Shown: positions 25,019-34,231 of the stretch, piece after piece
Layout of the letters: each line of letters opens with the position of its first letter
Position numbering within the stretch: the first letter of the stretch is position 1
DNA from: Roseimaritima sediminicola
GTDB lineage: Bacteria; Planctomycetota; Planctomycetia; Pirellulales; Pirellulaceae
DNA length: 64,000 bases
Direction of reading: 5' to 3'
Assembly (NCBI RefSeq): GCF_009618275.1
Contig: NZ_WIAD01000004.1
Coordinates: 1 to 64,000 of the forward strand
The notes under the pieces: generated by a model
Told to the model about the DNA's origin: nothing
Databases searched by the model: none
Seen by the model: the letters and a program-made list of their open reading frames with translations, nothing else
Program-made: the position numbers and the translations under genes

Positions 25019-25342
25019 CTAGGCCTGTATGCCGCCCAAAACCATTCCCAGAACCCAGAAAAGCAAGACGATGACGTTTAACACCAACGACACAATTCCC
25101 AGCACGAACCCGACCTGAGCCAGCGTGCGGTGTTCCTGTCCTACGCCCGATTGATCGATCAACGCCTTGGCTTTGTTACCGCGATAGATCGCAAACGGAG
25201 CCAAGATGATCCCGCAGCAAATGAAGCTGACGATCGCGACGACCAACGACGTGATCGCCTGGCTCTTGATCTCCCTTTCCAGTTGCGGATTTTGCGGCAT
25301 CCCGCCGGTCGGCGTCGCTTGATAGGGATTGTCAGCACTCAT
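25019..25342 (-). CDS. small membrane protein, DUF4190-like
   Basis: 107-aa protein with a polar Pro/Gln-rich N-terminus (MSADNPYQATPTGGMP) and two hydrophobic helices at about 29-52 and 73-101, separated by a basic loop (YRGNKAKALI). This layout matches DUF4190-type proteins; a similar protein is at 50455-50805. Start is ATG with GAGG 8 nt upstream. Function unknown. Confidence 0.75.
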   Translation of the reverse strand: MSADNPYQATPTGGMPQNPQLEREIKSQAITSLVVAIVSFICCGIILAPFAIYRGNKAKALIDQSGVGQEHRTLAQVGFVLGIVSLVLNVIVLLFWVLGMVLGGIQA

Positions 25343-25423
25343 AGGATTGCCTCATCGTGGAAAAGATAATCAACGGCGGCCGTCGCCGCCGAAGGTGCTG
25401 CCCCAGACGAGAAAACTTCTCGG

Positions 25424-25963
25424 GTGTTAGCGTATCGCACCCACCGAGCGCAAACAAGCAAAAACAAGGAACCGGACCGTTTGGAAACCCTGACCGCCTA
25501 TCACGAATCCGGGCACGCGCTGATGGCGTCTCTGCTCGGCGGCCGCGTGCAGTCGGTCACGATCGAACCCGACGACGACGACGGGCCGCGGCGGCATGGC
25601 GATACCCGCATCCTCTGGCCGCTGCCGCGCAAGCGCCGAACTCATGCCCGGCACGAGATCTTGGTCCTACTGGCCGGCCCGGTCGCCGAAATGATCTACC
25701 GTGGCGAACCGTTACATCCGGGATTCGTGCCGCAATGGGCCGACGATTGGCAGCGGGCCTGGACGTTGGCCGAACAGATCCACTCGGCCCACGTACGGCG
25801 ACTGCGACAGCTGGAACAGCTGACCGCCCAGTTGCACCGGAGCATGAGCGACGATCGCTGCTGGGCGGCGCTAGCGGCATTGGCCGACGAACTGCTCGCC
25901 CATGAGACGCTCGACGAGGAAATGGTCACCGACGTGCTGAGCGTGTGGCTGGAACTCCCGTAG
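25424..25963 (+). CDS. stand-alone M41-like zinc peptidase domain protein
   Basis: 179-aa protein from a GTG start. It has the HEXXH motif HESGH (His27, Glu28, His31), followed by LLAGPVAEMIYRG and ADDWQRAWTLAEQI, which reproduce the order of the peptidase half of FtsH (AGRAAEE and the downstream Asp that supplies the third zinc ligand). The AAA+ ATPase and transmembrane parts of FtsH are absent. It may be a soluble metalloprotease or a regulatory relative. The stop codon lies within a copy of the dispersed hairpin element. No operon partner. Confidence 0.7.
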   Translation: MLAYRTHRAQTSKNKEPDRLETLTAYHESGHALMASLLGGRVQSVTIEPDDDDGPRRHGDTRILWPLPRKRRTHARHEILVLLAGPVAEMIYRGEPLHPGFVPQWADDWQRAWTLAEQIHSAHVRRLRQLEQLTAQLHRSMSDDRCWAALAALADELLAHETLDEEMVTDVLSVWLELP

Positions 25964-25983
25964 CGGAAGTCGCCAGCGTTAGA
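25960..25983 (-). repeat. dispersed hairpin element, degenerate copy 4
   Basis: Read on the minus strand: CTAACGCTGGCGACTTC CGCTACG. The stem is broken on one side (AACGC against GACTT). It overlaps the stop codon of the M41-like gene. Confidence 0.6.
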
Positions 25984-26357
25984 AAAGAAAAAAACCGTTT
26001 GCTCCACTCACCCCTGAAGTCAGCAGATCTGAAATCTCCTGACTCCGGCGGAATCTATGGATGAAGAGATCTATGCATGAAGAGAATCGTTTTCTCCCCT
26101 CTCCCCCGCGGCGCCGCGAGCGTCAGCGAGTGAAGCAGTGGTGGGAGAGGGGCCGGGGGTGAGGGGGCTCGGGTGCAACGGAATGACGGCTTGCGTACGT
26201 CGCCCAACCCGCGCACCGTATCGAGACACCGCACTGGTGGTGCTGCTCTGCTGGTCCCCCTCACCCCCAACCCCTCTCCCCCGAAGCCTGGCTCGCTTAG
26301 GCTCGCTAGGCTTCGGGGGAGAGGGGAGAAAACATTCGTTCCTAAATCGCGGAGCGA

Positions 26358-26570
26358 TTGATTGTGGTAGCCCCAAAGCGCGAGCCCGGGGAAACGTAAA
26401 CACCACGAACAAAAGTCCTGGAAGGGCGACAGGAAGTCTGGCACCGGAATTCGTGTCGTCCCTCTGGGACTGGCGCGCGGGTGTGGGGGCGGCACCCCGG
26501 GCTCGCGCCCGGGGCTACCACATGTCGCCACTCCGTGGCTGCTGCGTCCGAGCTTCGCACCCCTTACATA
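26358..26570. repeat. ~210-bp composite element, copy A
   Basis: The segment begins GTGGTAGCCCC and ends near CTTACATAG, and is bounded by inverted GCGCGAGCCCGGGG/CCCCGGGCTCGCGC-type arms. A more regular copy lies at 47255-47475, with partial copies at 47525-47610 and 47778-47835. It contains the shared phrases CGTAAACACCACGAACAAAA and CGTCCCTCTGGGACTGGCGC. No transposase-like ORF is present. Confidence 0.8.
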
Positions 26571-26606
26571 GAATCTGTTAGAGTCAGCAAATCTCAAATC
26601 TCAAAT

Positions 26607-26703
<97 letters not shown>

Positions 26704-26712
26704 TACCAACAA

Positions 26713-26737
26713 CCAAACTCTGGCGAGTTCGGCTACG
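26713..26737 (+). repeat. dispersed 25-bp hairpin element, copy 5 (C-G class)
   Basis: Stem AACTC TGGC GAGTT followed by CGGCTACG, immediately before the stop of the VWA gene. Confidence 0.85.
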
Positions 26738-26745
26738 GGTTTTCT

Positions 26746-28992
26746 CTAAACCATTCCCTGTCGCCTTCGCAGCAGCCACTCGGCGACCAGGGCGGTGAAC
26801 AACGCCAGGGCGACCAGCGGATGATTCCACAGCGGACGCGGCGGCAGCGGCATTACCTTGGTCGGTTCCAATCGCGGCAAGGCCGCCTCCAATCGGTCGC
26901 CGAGCTCTTCGTCGCCGTGCAAAAAGGTGCCACCGGTCCGATTGGCGAGTTGCTGCATCGCCCCGTGGTCGCTGTGCAAACGATCCTCCTCGCCCGGTGG
27001 CGAAGTGACGCGCCAGGTCGCCGTCGGCGGCATCTGCTCGGCGTCCAGGGGCGACATCAATACGGCGCGGTAACGTCCCTCGGCCAGGCCGTCCAGCGCT
27101 CCGCGGTAGTCGCCATCGCGGCTCCGGGGCAAGTCGATGTTACGGACCACCCCATCGCCGCTGACTTCGACTTCCACCGCACCCGGGTTGCCCGGCACGC
27201 GAGCTCGCAGCGGGATGGTTTGGCCCACGGTGAACCCCTCGCCCTCGGCGACCAGCTCCCAGACCTGTTCGGCCGCCCGGCGTTTGCCCCTGGCCAATTC
27301 GCGCAGCGCCTGCAGCCAGTACCGCTCGTACATCCGCCCGCTGCCGTCGAAGGGCTGCAGGCGATACATCTCGTCGGTCAATTGCAAACGCACCTGCCCG
27401 GCTCCGGCCAACTGGGTCACGACCACGGGCCGTGGCGGGGTGGTGTCGGTTTCCAGCAGCGATCGAGCTTGCGGTTGCAGGGCACCGACCGGCCAGACGG
27501 CGGTCAAGTGGGGCAGCGGTTGCGGACTGCTCGGGCCGCCAGCGTCTTCGCCCAGACGCAGCGATACGTCTTGCCGGCCCAGCGGCGTGCGGCGCAAAGG
27601 TACCGGATCGGCCAGAAATGGATCCGCCGCGGGGGCGGCCAAGCGGGCGGGCAAAAGCGGTTCCAGGGGCGTGCCACGCAGCTCGCCGGGCAGATGCCAG
27701 GGGCCGGCGACGACGACCAGCCCCACGCCGCGGTCACGCACCGCGCCGGCCAGCTGCGTTAGAAACACATCGCCCAGCAGGCCCACGGCCGCGTCGCTCA
27801 GTACCACCGCGTCAAACGTCGCCAGCGTTTCGCTTCCCACCGGGGGAAGCAACGTCGCCGTCTCGTCTTGCCGGGCGTACTCCGGATCGCCGCTTTGCAG
27901 CACCGCCGTCAGCTCCACCAACGGCCGCTCACCCTGTTGTCCACGGACGCGTTCCAACAGGTGTTTCAGATAGCGGAATTCATAACTCGGCCGATCCTGC
28001 ACCAACAACACTTTCAGCGGTTCGTCGCGGTACTGGATCGCCACGGTGCGGCGATTATTGTCGACATCGCTTTCCGGATCGCCCGCCTCGTCCCGCAAGG
28101 TTTCCACGCGAACGGTCAACTCCGCGATGCGTGGGGCGTCGGCGACCGTCGCCAGCGTCACCGGCACGGCTCCGCCGCCGGCGGGCGCCGTCACGGCTTT
28201 CGAATCGACCGCCTCGCCGCTGGCCTGATCGACCAGGTCGACCTGCACTCGGCGAGGCTGCTGCAGCCCTTCGACACGCACCAACGCTTGCAGTTCCACG
28301 CGGTCACCCACCAAGGCCCAGCGGTCGAACAAGACATCCTCGACGCGAGCATCCAGCTGCCGCACGTCGCTGCCCAGAGCGACGGCGACGACCGGAATGC
28401 CTTCGGCCGCAGCCGCCTGAGCTGCGCCGGAAAGCGATGGTCCGTCGTTGACGATGCCATCGCTGAGCAATACGACGGCCGCCGTACGACGGCCGCGCTG
28501 AGCAGTGACCAGCTGCGACAGAACCGACCCGATGGGGCTGTGCGGATACTCGGCGACCGCGGCGAGTTCGTCGGCCGACGCCTCAGCACCGCTCAGCGCC
28601 CGCAGTTGCAATGAGTAGTGTTCACGCCACGTTTGCAAACGATCGTCGGTGCGAAGGATCTGAAGGGCGCGTTCATACCGCGAGCGTTCCACGCTGGATT
28701 CCGCAGCGTCCGAAGCCGGAGCATCCGGACTGGCAGCCTGCATGCTGGCCGAGTCATCGACCAGCACGATCAGGTCGGCGTGCTGTAATCGGTAACGTCG
28801 CTGGACCGGTCCGCCCAGCATCGCCAGCACGACCAACAGGACGAAGCCACGCAGCAACCACAACGGTAACGTCCGCCGCCACGACCGTGTCGAGTGCCAG
28901 CGGTAGGTGCCCCACGCCAACCCCACGGCCGTGATCGCCAGCATAGCCATCACCCACAATGGCAGCGGCCACCGAAATAGCCATTCGCTCAT
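26746..28992 (-). CDS. membrane VWA-like protein of the MoxR/Bat operon
   Basis: 748-aa protein from the ATG at 28992 (ATGA overlap with the upstream gene). Two N-terminal transmembrane helices lie near 8-28 and 40-60, then a von Willebrand A-like domain starting LIVLVDDSASM (partial MIDAS DxSxS) and VVLLSDGIVNDG. The long middle region carries a class I glutamine-amidotransferase-like segment (VVLSDAAVGLLGD, GVGLVVVAGPWH). A C-terminal helix (LVALALFTALVAEWLLRRRQ) closes the protein. This architecture is common in planctomycetes next to BatA-like genes. Its role in envelope or chaperone-like assembly is inferred from the MoxR neighbourhood. Confidence 0.8.
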   Translation of the reverse strand: MSEWLFRWPLPLWVMAMLAITAVGLAWGTYRWHSTRSWRRTLPLWLLRGFVLLVVLAMLGGPVQRRYRLQHADLIVLVDDSASMQAASPDAPASDAAESSVERSRYERALQILRTDDRLQTWREHYSLQLRALSGAEASADELAAVAEYPHSPIGSVLSQLVTAQRGRRTAAVVLLSDGIVNDGPSLSGAAQAAAAEGIPVVAVALGSDVRQLDARVEDVLFDRWALVGDRVELQALVRVEGLQQPRRVQVDLVDQASGEAVDSKAVTAPAGGGAVPVTLATVADAPRIAELTVRVETLRDEAGDPESDVDNNRRTVAIQYRDEPLKVLLVQDRPSYEFRYLKHLLERVRGQQGERPLVELTAVLQSGDPEYARQDETATLLPPVGSETLATFDAVVLSDAAVGLLGDVFLTQLAGAVRDRGVGLVVVAGPWHLPGELRGTPLEPLLPARLAAPAADPFLADPVPLRRTPLGRQDVSLRLGEDAGGPSSPQPLPHLTAVWPVGALQPQARSLLETDTTPPRPVVVTQLAGAGQVRLQLTDEMYRLQPFDGSGRMYERYWLQALRELARGKRRAAEQVWELVAEGEGFTVGQTIPLRARVPGNPGAVEVEVSGDGVVRNIDLPRSRDGDYRGALDGLAEGRYRAVLMSPLDAEQMPPTATWRVTSPPGEEDRLHSDHGAMQQLANRTGGTFLHGDEELGDRLEAALPRLEPTKVMPLPPRPLWNHPLVALALFTALVAEWLLRRRQGMV

Positions 28993-31211
28993 GCTTGCCA
29001 CCGCAGTGCGAAACGACTGATCAACGATTCAGCGACCAAACACGCCAGGGCCGCGGTCAACAAAGCGCGAAACCAACCGCCACGTGTTTCTTCGGCAGCG
29101 CCGTCGACCGCCGGCTGCGACGGTGCGGCTGCGTTATCAACCTCCAATCGGCTCAGGTCCGCCGCGGCCACACGCTCTAGATGGCCCTCGCGTGGGTCCA
29201 CATTCACCGCGACCTGCTGCGAGGGATGCTCCGGCCACTGGAGCGTGTAGACACCGGGCTGTAAAACCGGCGAAGACGTCCAGGCCTGCAGCTCGGCTCC
29301 GCCGGCACGGGCGTCGGCGGCCGATGCAGGTTCGGCAAACAACCGTGGCACGCTGGTCACCTGCTCTGGTGCAAGCACGCGCGCCGGCAAGGGGCGACCG
29401 GCAAACAAGTCGGAAGCAAATCGCTGGCCGACGAGCAAACTGGGTGTGGAGCGCCGGGGGGCGGTGGCCCAGGCCGCGATCTCCTGCACCAAGGGCACCA
29501 GACTCGGCCAGGCCACCAGGGCGTTCCAGGGCCCCTCTGCGACATCAGAACCATTCGAATCGTCGAGCTGCGGCGAGGTCGGAGCCGAGGTGATCGCGAC
29601 GGTTCGCTGCTGCGAGCGTTGCCAGGTGAGCACCCAGGGCGCGGCGTCGCTGCCTAGGGCTAACGCCGTTTGACGGCCGGTCATGTTCGGTTCGGGATCC
29701 AAGGCGTCGATACGCCAGAAGCGAAAGACCGGCGTCGACAGCAGACCCGACTGAGGATAGGGCGCAAAAGACGCAGCGATTGAGTGTTGGTAGCCCAGCG
29801 GGTCCACGGGATACCAAGCGGCCGGGGCGGCTTCGCGCAACCGAAACGGCACGACCGAAGGATCGTGCTGGTAGCCATCGGGTTCGGCCGCCGGCCCCAA
29901 CCACCACACCACGGCCGCGCCCCGCCGGGCGATCGAGGCAATCGCTTCGGCCGCCCCCGGCGAGATGCGTGCGACGTCGCACAGCATCAACAGGTCGATC
30001 GGCTGTGCGTCCAGTTGCGGCAGGTCGGCGGCGGATCGCTGCGAGACGTCGTAGGCCGATTCGCTGCCGGCCGACAGAGCCGTGGCCAAAAACCGCGTGG
30101 CTTCGGGACGTCCAACGCAGACCGCACGCAAGGGCCGCGGCGGCTGGCGGACCAGGTACCGCCGGTTATCCACGCCCAGCACATCCTCAGACAATTCGGC
30201 TCGTACCACCGTGGTCTCCACCGCCGGCAACAGCGGGATCTCGGTCCGCGCCGTGCCCTGCTGGTTCCATTCCAACCGGCCGGAGTAAACGGTTTGCTGG
30301 TCGACATGGACTTCCAACGTCGTCGGCGAGGCACTCGCGGCGGCCCGCGCGGCCACGCCCACGCGGTCGTCGGCAAGCGCCTCCAGCTCCGCCAGTGTGC
30401 GATTCGACTCGCCCGCAGCTTCCCCGGCGGTAACGTCGACAATGTCCACCTGCTGGACCTGCTCCAGCAGCGACTGCCAGGAGCCTCGTGCAGAGACAGC
30501 TCGAGCTGAGTCGTTATCGGCAGAACCAGCACGCGTCGCGCCGTCGACGATCGGTTGCCAGGTGCGACGCTGGGCGTCGGTAAAGAATGTGACGGCGAGC
30601 GGCGCGTCGTCTTCGATCGCCGTGCACCAGCGATCGAGCAGTGCCAGGGTGTCCGCCGCGGGGGCACCGGCAAAGCTGCACCGGAGCCCTTCCAGTTCGG
30701 CGATGACTGCGTCGCGATCGGCCGTCCGTTGCGAAACCACAGCCTGCGGCGGGTCCTGCATCAACAACACCAAGAACTGCGTTCCCGGCGGCGCGTCGCG
30801 ACAGGCTTGCACGGATCGTTGTACGGCGACGTCAAAGCGAGAACGGCCGCCACCTTGATCGGTCCGCATCGAATAGGACGCATCCAGCACGAACACCTGC
30901 GTGCGGTCCACCGCTGCGGTCGCCGGCATCGCCGACCGCAACACCGGGTTGGCCAGCGCCGCGGCCAACAACAACACGGCGGCGACGCGAGCCAACAGCA
31001 ACAACCACTGCCACAGCTGGACGCGGCGCGTCCGCCGCCGGACGACGGCTTGCAGCAACATCATCGCCGGCCAGGAGACCGTCTGGCGGCGACGGCGAAG
31101 CAGCAGATGCAAGGCGATGGGAACCGCGATCACTGCCCCCCACCACAGCATCGCTCCGCTGACAAACGGCCCGAAAGCGAACAAACAGAACGGATCAAAC
31201 TGCGAGCTCAC
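28989..31211 (-). CDS. BatA-like membrane protein with VWA domain
   Basis: 740-aa protein. The N-terminal ~85 residues are the BatA N-terminal domain: two helices around an Arg-rich loop (ALHLLLRRRRQTVSWPAMMLL). A VWA-like domain begins QVFVLDASYSMRTDQGGG and includes AVTFFTDAQRRTW. Two further extracytoplasmic regions and a C-terminal helix follow. The start is taken as the GTG at 31211, 8 bp after the DUF58 stop with GGTAGGTG just before it; the open frame upstream overlaps DUF58 and has unlike composition. It overlaps the next gene by 4 nt. Confidence 0.8.
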   Translation of the reverse strand: MSSQFDPFCLFAFGPFVSGAMLWWGAVIAVPIALHLLLRRRRQTVSWPAMMLLQAVVRRRTRRVQLWQWLLLLARVAAVLLLAAALANPVLRSAMPATAAVDRTQVFVLDASYSMRTDQGGGRSRFDVAVQRSVQACRDAPPGTQFLVLLMQDPPQAVVSQRTADRDAVIAELEGLRCSFAGAPAADTLALLDRWCTAIEDDAPLAVTFFTDAQRRTWQPIVDGATRAGSADNDSARAVSARGSWQSLLEQVQQVDIVDVTAGEAAGESNRTLAELEALADDRVGVAARAAASASPTTLEVHVDQQTVYSGRLEWNQQGTARTEIPLLPAVETTVVRAELSEDVLGVDNRRYLVRQPPRPLRAVCVGRPEATRFLATALSAGSESAYDVSQRSAADLPQLDAQPIDLLMLCDVARISPGAAEAIASIARRGAAVVWWLGPAAEPDGYQHDPSVVPFRLREAAPAAWYPVDPLGYQHSIAASFAPYPQSGLLSTPVFRFWRIDALDPEPNMTGRQTALALGSDAAPWVLTWQRSQQRTVAITSAPTSPQLDDSNGSDVAEGPWNALVAWPSLVPLVQEIAAWATAPRRSTPSLLVGQRFASDLFAGRPLPARVLAPEQVTSVPRLFAEPASAADARAGGAELQAWTSSPVLQPGVYTLQWPEHPSQQVAVNVDPREGHLERVAAADLSRLEVDNAAAPSQPAVDGAAEETRGGWFRALLTAALACLVAESLISRFALRWQA

Positions 31212-32089
31212 GCGGCACCTACCCGTAGAACCGGTGGAGTGCGGCGGCCAGCGTCTTGCCCAACGGCTCGGCGGTGGACATCGACAAATAATGCGCGCCG
31301 CTGTGGCGACTGAGCCGTTCCAGTTGCTGCTCCGATTCGACCAGCGCCTGCCGATAGAGTTCGCGATAGGCGTCGGCCTGCAGCTCGACCGCGGGTTCAC
31401 CTTCCAGTCCTTCGAAACGCGTCATACCGCCCAGCGGAAACGAGCGTTCCTCTTCATGCAGGACGCGCACCAGCAACACATCGTGGCCGGCGGCGCGGAC
31501 CAAGCGGACGGCGCTGTCCAGCCGCTCGGCCTCGTCCCAAAAGTCGCTGACCAACACCACGATGCCCTCGCGCTGCAGCCGTGGAAGCGCATCGGCCACC
31601 CGTTCGCTGATAGCTTGATCGCCGGCGGGTTGGCTCTGCGCGAGCGCCTGGGCCAGGGCTTGCAGTTGCGGTTGGCCGCCGCCCAGGGGCACATCTGGGC
31701 CGTGGCCACCGAGGATCGTCAACGAGCATTGATCCTGGGTTTCCAGCGTGACAAAGCCGATCGACGCCGTCACACGTGCGGCATACAGGAATTTTTCTGC
31801 GCTGGATCCTGGGCGAGTGTCCGGCGAGGCGACGCCGTCGAAATCCATGCTGGCCGTGGCATCGAGCAACAGATGGCAGACCAGTGTGGTTTCGTCTTCG
31901 CGGTTTCGCAGGAAGTAGCGATCGGTGCGGCCGTAGATTTTCCAGTCGACACTGCGCAGGTCGTCGCCCGGGGTGTAGGGACGATGCTCGGCGAACTCGA
32001 CGCTGTGACCGTGCCGGCTGCTGCGGTGCAGCCCCGCCAGGGTCCCGCCGTCGTACAGCTGCGACCGCCGCAGTCCCACGCCGGCCAGT

Positions 32090-33244
<1,155 letters not shown>

Positions 33245-33263
33245 AGATGTCAGTGTGGTCGAC

Positions 33264-33305
33264 CGCTCAGGGCGTGACAACCAGCGCTCAGGGCGTGACA
33301 ACCAG
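33264..33305. repeat. 21-bp direct duplication spanning a stop codon
   Basis: CGCTCAGGGCGTGACAACCAG occurs twice head to tail (33264-33284, 33285-33305). The second copy carries the last codons and stop of the HAD gene (minus strand), the first is a duplicate downstream of the stop. Confidence 0.9.
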
Positions 33306-34010
33306 CGGCGCTGGTTGGCGGCGGTGGCGGTCACCGCACAGGATGTCCGCGATGGTGCTCACATCGGAAAGGTCGTCGAACAAGTGATCGGGCTGGCACG
33401 CGGCCATTTCGTCTCGCGAGTGTTGTCCGGTACAGCAGGCCAGCACCCGCGCGCCCATCGCCCGAGCACAGCGGACGTCGCGAGGCGTATCGCCGATCAC
33501 CCACAGGTCAAGTTCGATGCCTTCGAAGCTGGCCGCCAAGCGGGCGGCCGCAGCGCGCGCCATCTGATCACGCTGCTGACAGTCATCGCCGGTAAACAGG
33601 TGGGGTCCGTCGAAGTAGCCGTCCCACAGACCGAAGTGCTGAAGTTTCAAACGCGCGGCCGAAGCCAAGTTGCCCGTCATACAGCTCAGATGGATCCCCG
33701 GAACCTGTTGCAAACGGCCCAACAGCGAGACCACGCCCGGCAGGACCACGCCCGAACACTGCTCGAGCCAGTGAGGCAGAATCTGCAGGTAATGGTCGAT
33801 CAATCGGCGGAGATTCTCGGCGGTGGCAGGCAAGCGGTTTTGCAACAAGGCCTGCGTGAAGATATAGCCGTCGGTCTGTCCGCTGAAATTAATTTCACAG
33901 CGTGGCTCGGGCACCTCGAACGCTCCCTGTAGCGCTGCCAACAGCGCCCTCCGCCCAGCGCCTGCGGCATGGATCAGCGTCCCATCAATATCAAACAACA
34001 AAATGCGCAT
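33288..34010 (-). CDS. HAD superfamily hydrolase (phosphoglycolate phosphatase-like)
   Basis: 240-aa HAD hydrolase from the ATG at 34010. Motif I is FDIDGTL (Asp7 nucleophile, Asp9 acid/base), motif II the Thr of LSCMTGN, and motif IV IGDTPRDVRCARAMGARV. A helical cap of the C1 type lies between motifs I and II (residues ~15-85), as in PGP/beta-phosphoglucomutase enzymes. It dephosphorylates a small metabolite; which one is open. It ends 43 bp before the moxR start and might be co-transcribed with it. Confidence 0.88.
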   Translation of the reverse strand: MRILLFDIDGTLIHAAGAGRRALLAALQGAFEVPEPRCEINFSGQTDGYIFTQALLQNRLPATAENLRRLIDHYLQILPHWLEQCSGVVLPGVVSLLGRLQQVPGIHLSCMTGNLASAARLKLQHFGLWDGYFDGPHLFTGDDCQQRDQMARAAAARLAASFEGIELDLWVIGDTPRDVRCARAMGARVLACCTGQHSRDEMAACQPDHLFDDLSDVSTIADILCGDRHRRQPAPLVVTP

Positions 34011-34231
34011 CACAAGAATTTTTAAACAGTGGCATAGGCTTCCAGCCTGTGAAAGTAGCACGGCTGTTCCAGCCGTATCCGACCCCGCTTCTCGGCTGGG
34101 ACAGCCGAGCGACTATGTGGCATAGGCTTCCAGCCTGTGAAAGTAGCACGGCTGTTCCAGCCGTATCCGACCCCGCTTCTCGGCTGGGACAGCCGAGCGA
34201 CTATGTGGCATAGGCTTCCAGCGGACAACGC
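34011..34231. other. intergenic region made of an 88-bp tandem repeat
   Basis: This 221-bp gap between the HAD gene and the propeller gene consists almost wholly of the repeat described separately; no gene is present. Confidence 0.8.
34029..34222. repeat. 88-bp tandem repeat, 2.2 copies, three hairpins per unit
   Basis: Units start at 34029, 34117 and (partial) 34205. Each holds AGGCT TCC AGCCT, CGGCTG TTC CAGCCG and CTCGGCTG GGA CAGCCGAG hairpins in series. The first hairpin motif recurs in inverted form at 57440-57542, the third at 20172-20222, so the unit is a fusion of two dispersed hairpin families. Confidence 0.92.

Noticed and set aside
26358-26570. Insertion sequence
   Set aside because: No transposase frame and no clear target duplication are visible; recorded as a composite repeat only.
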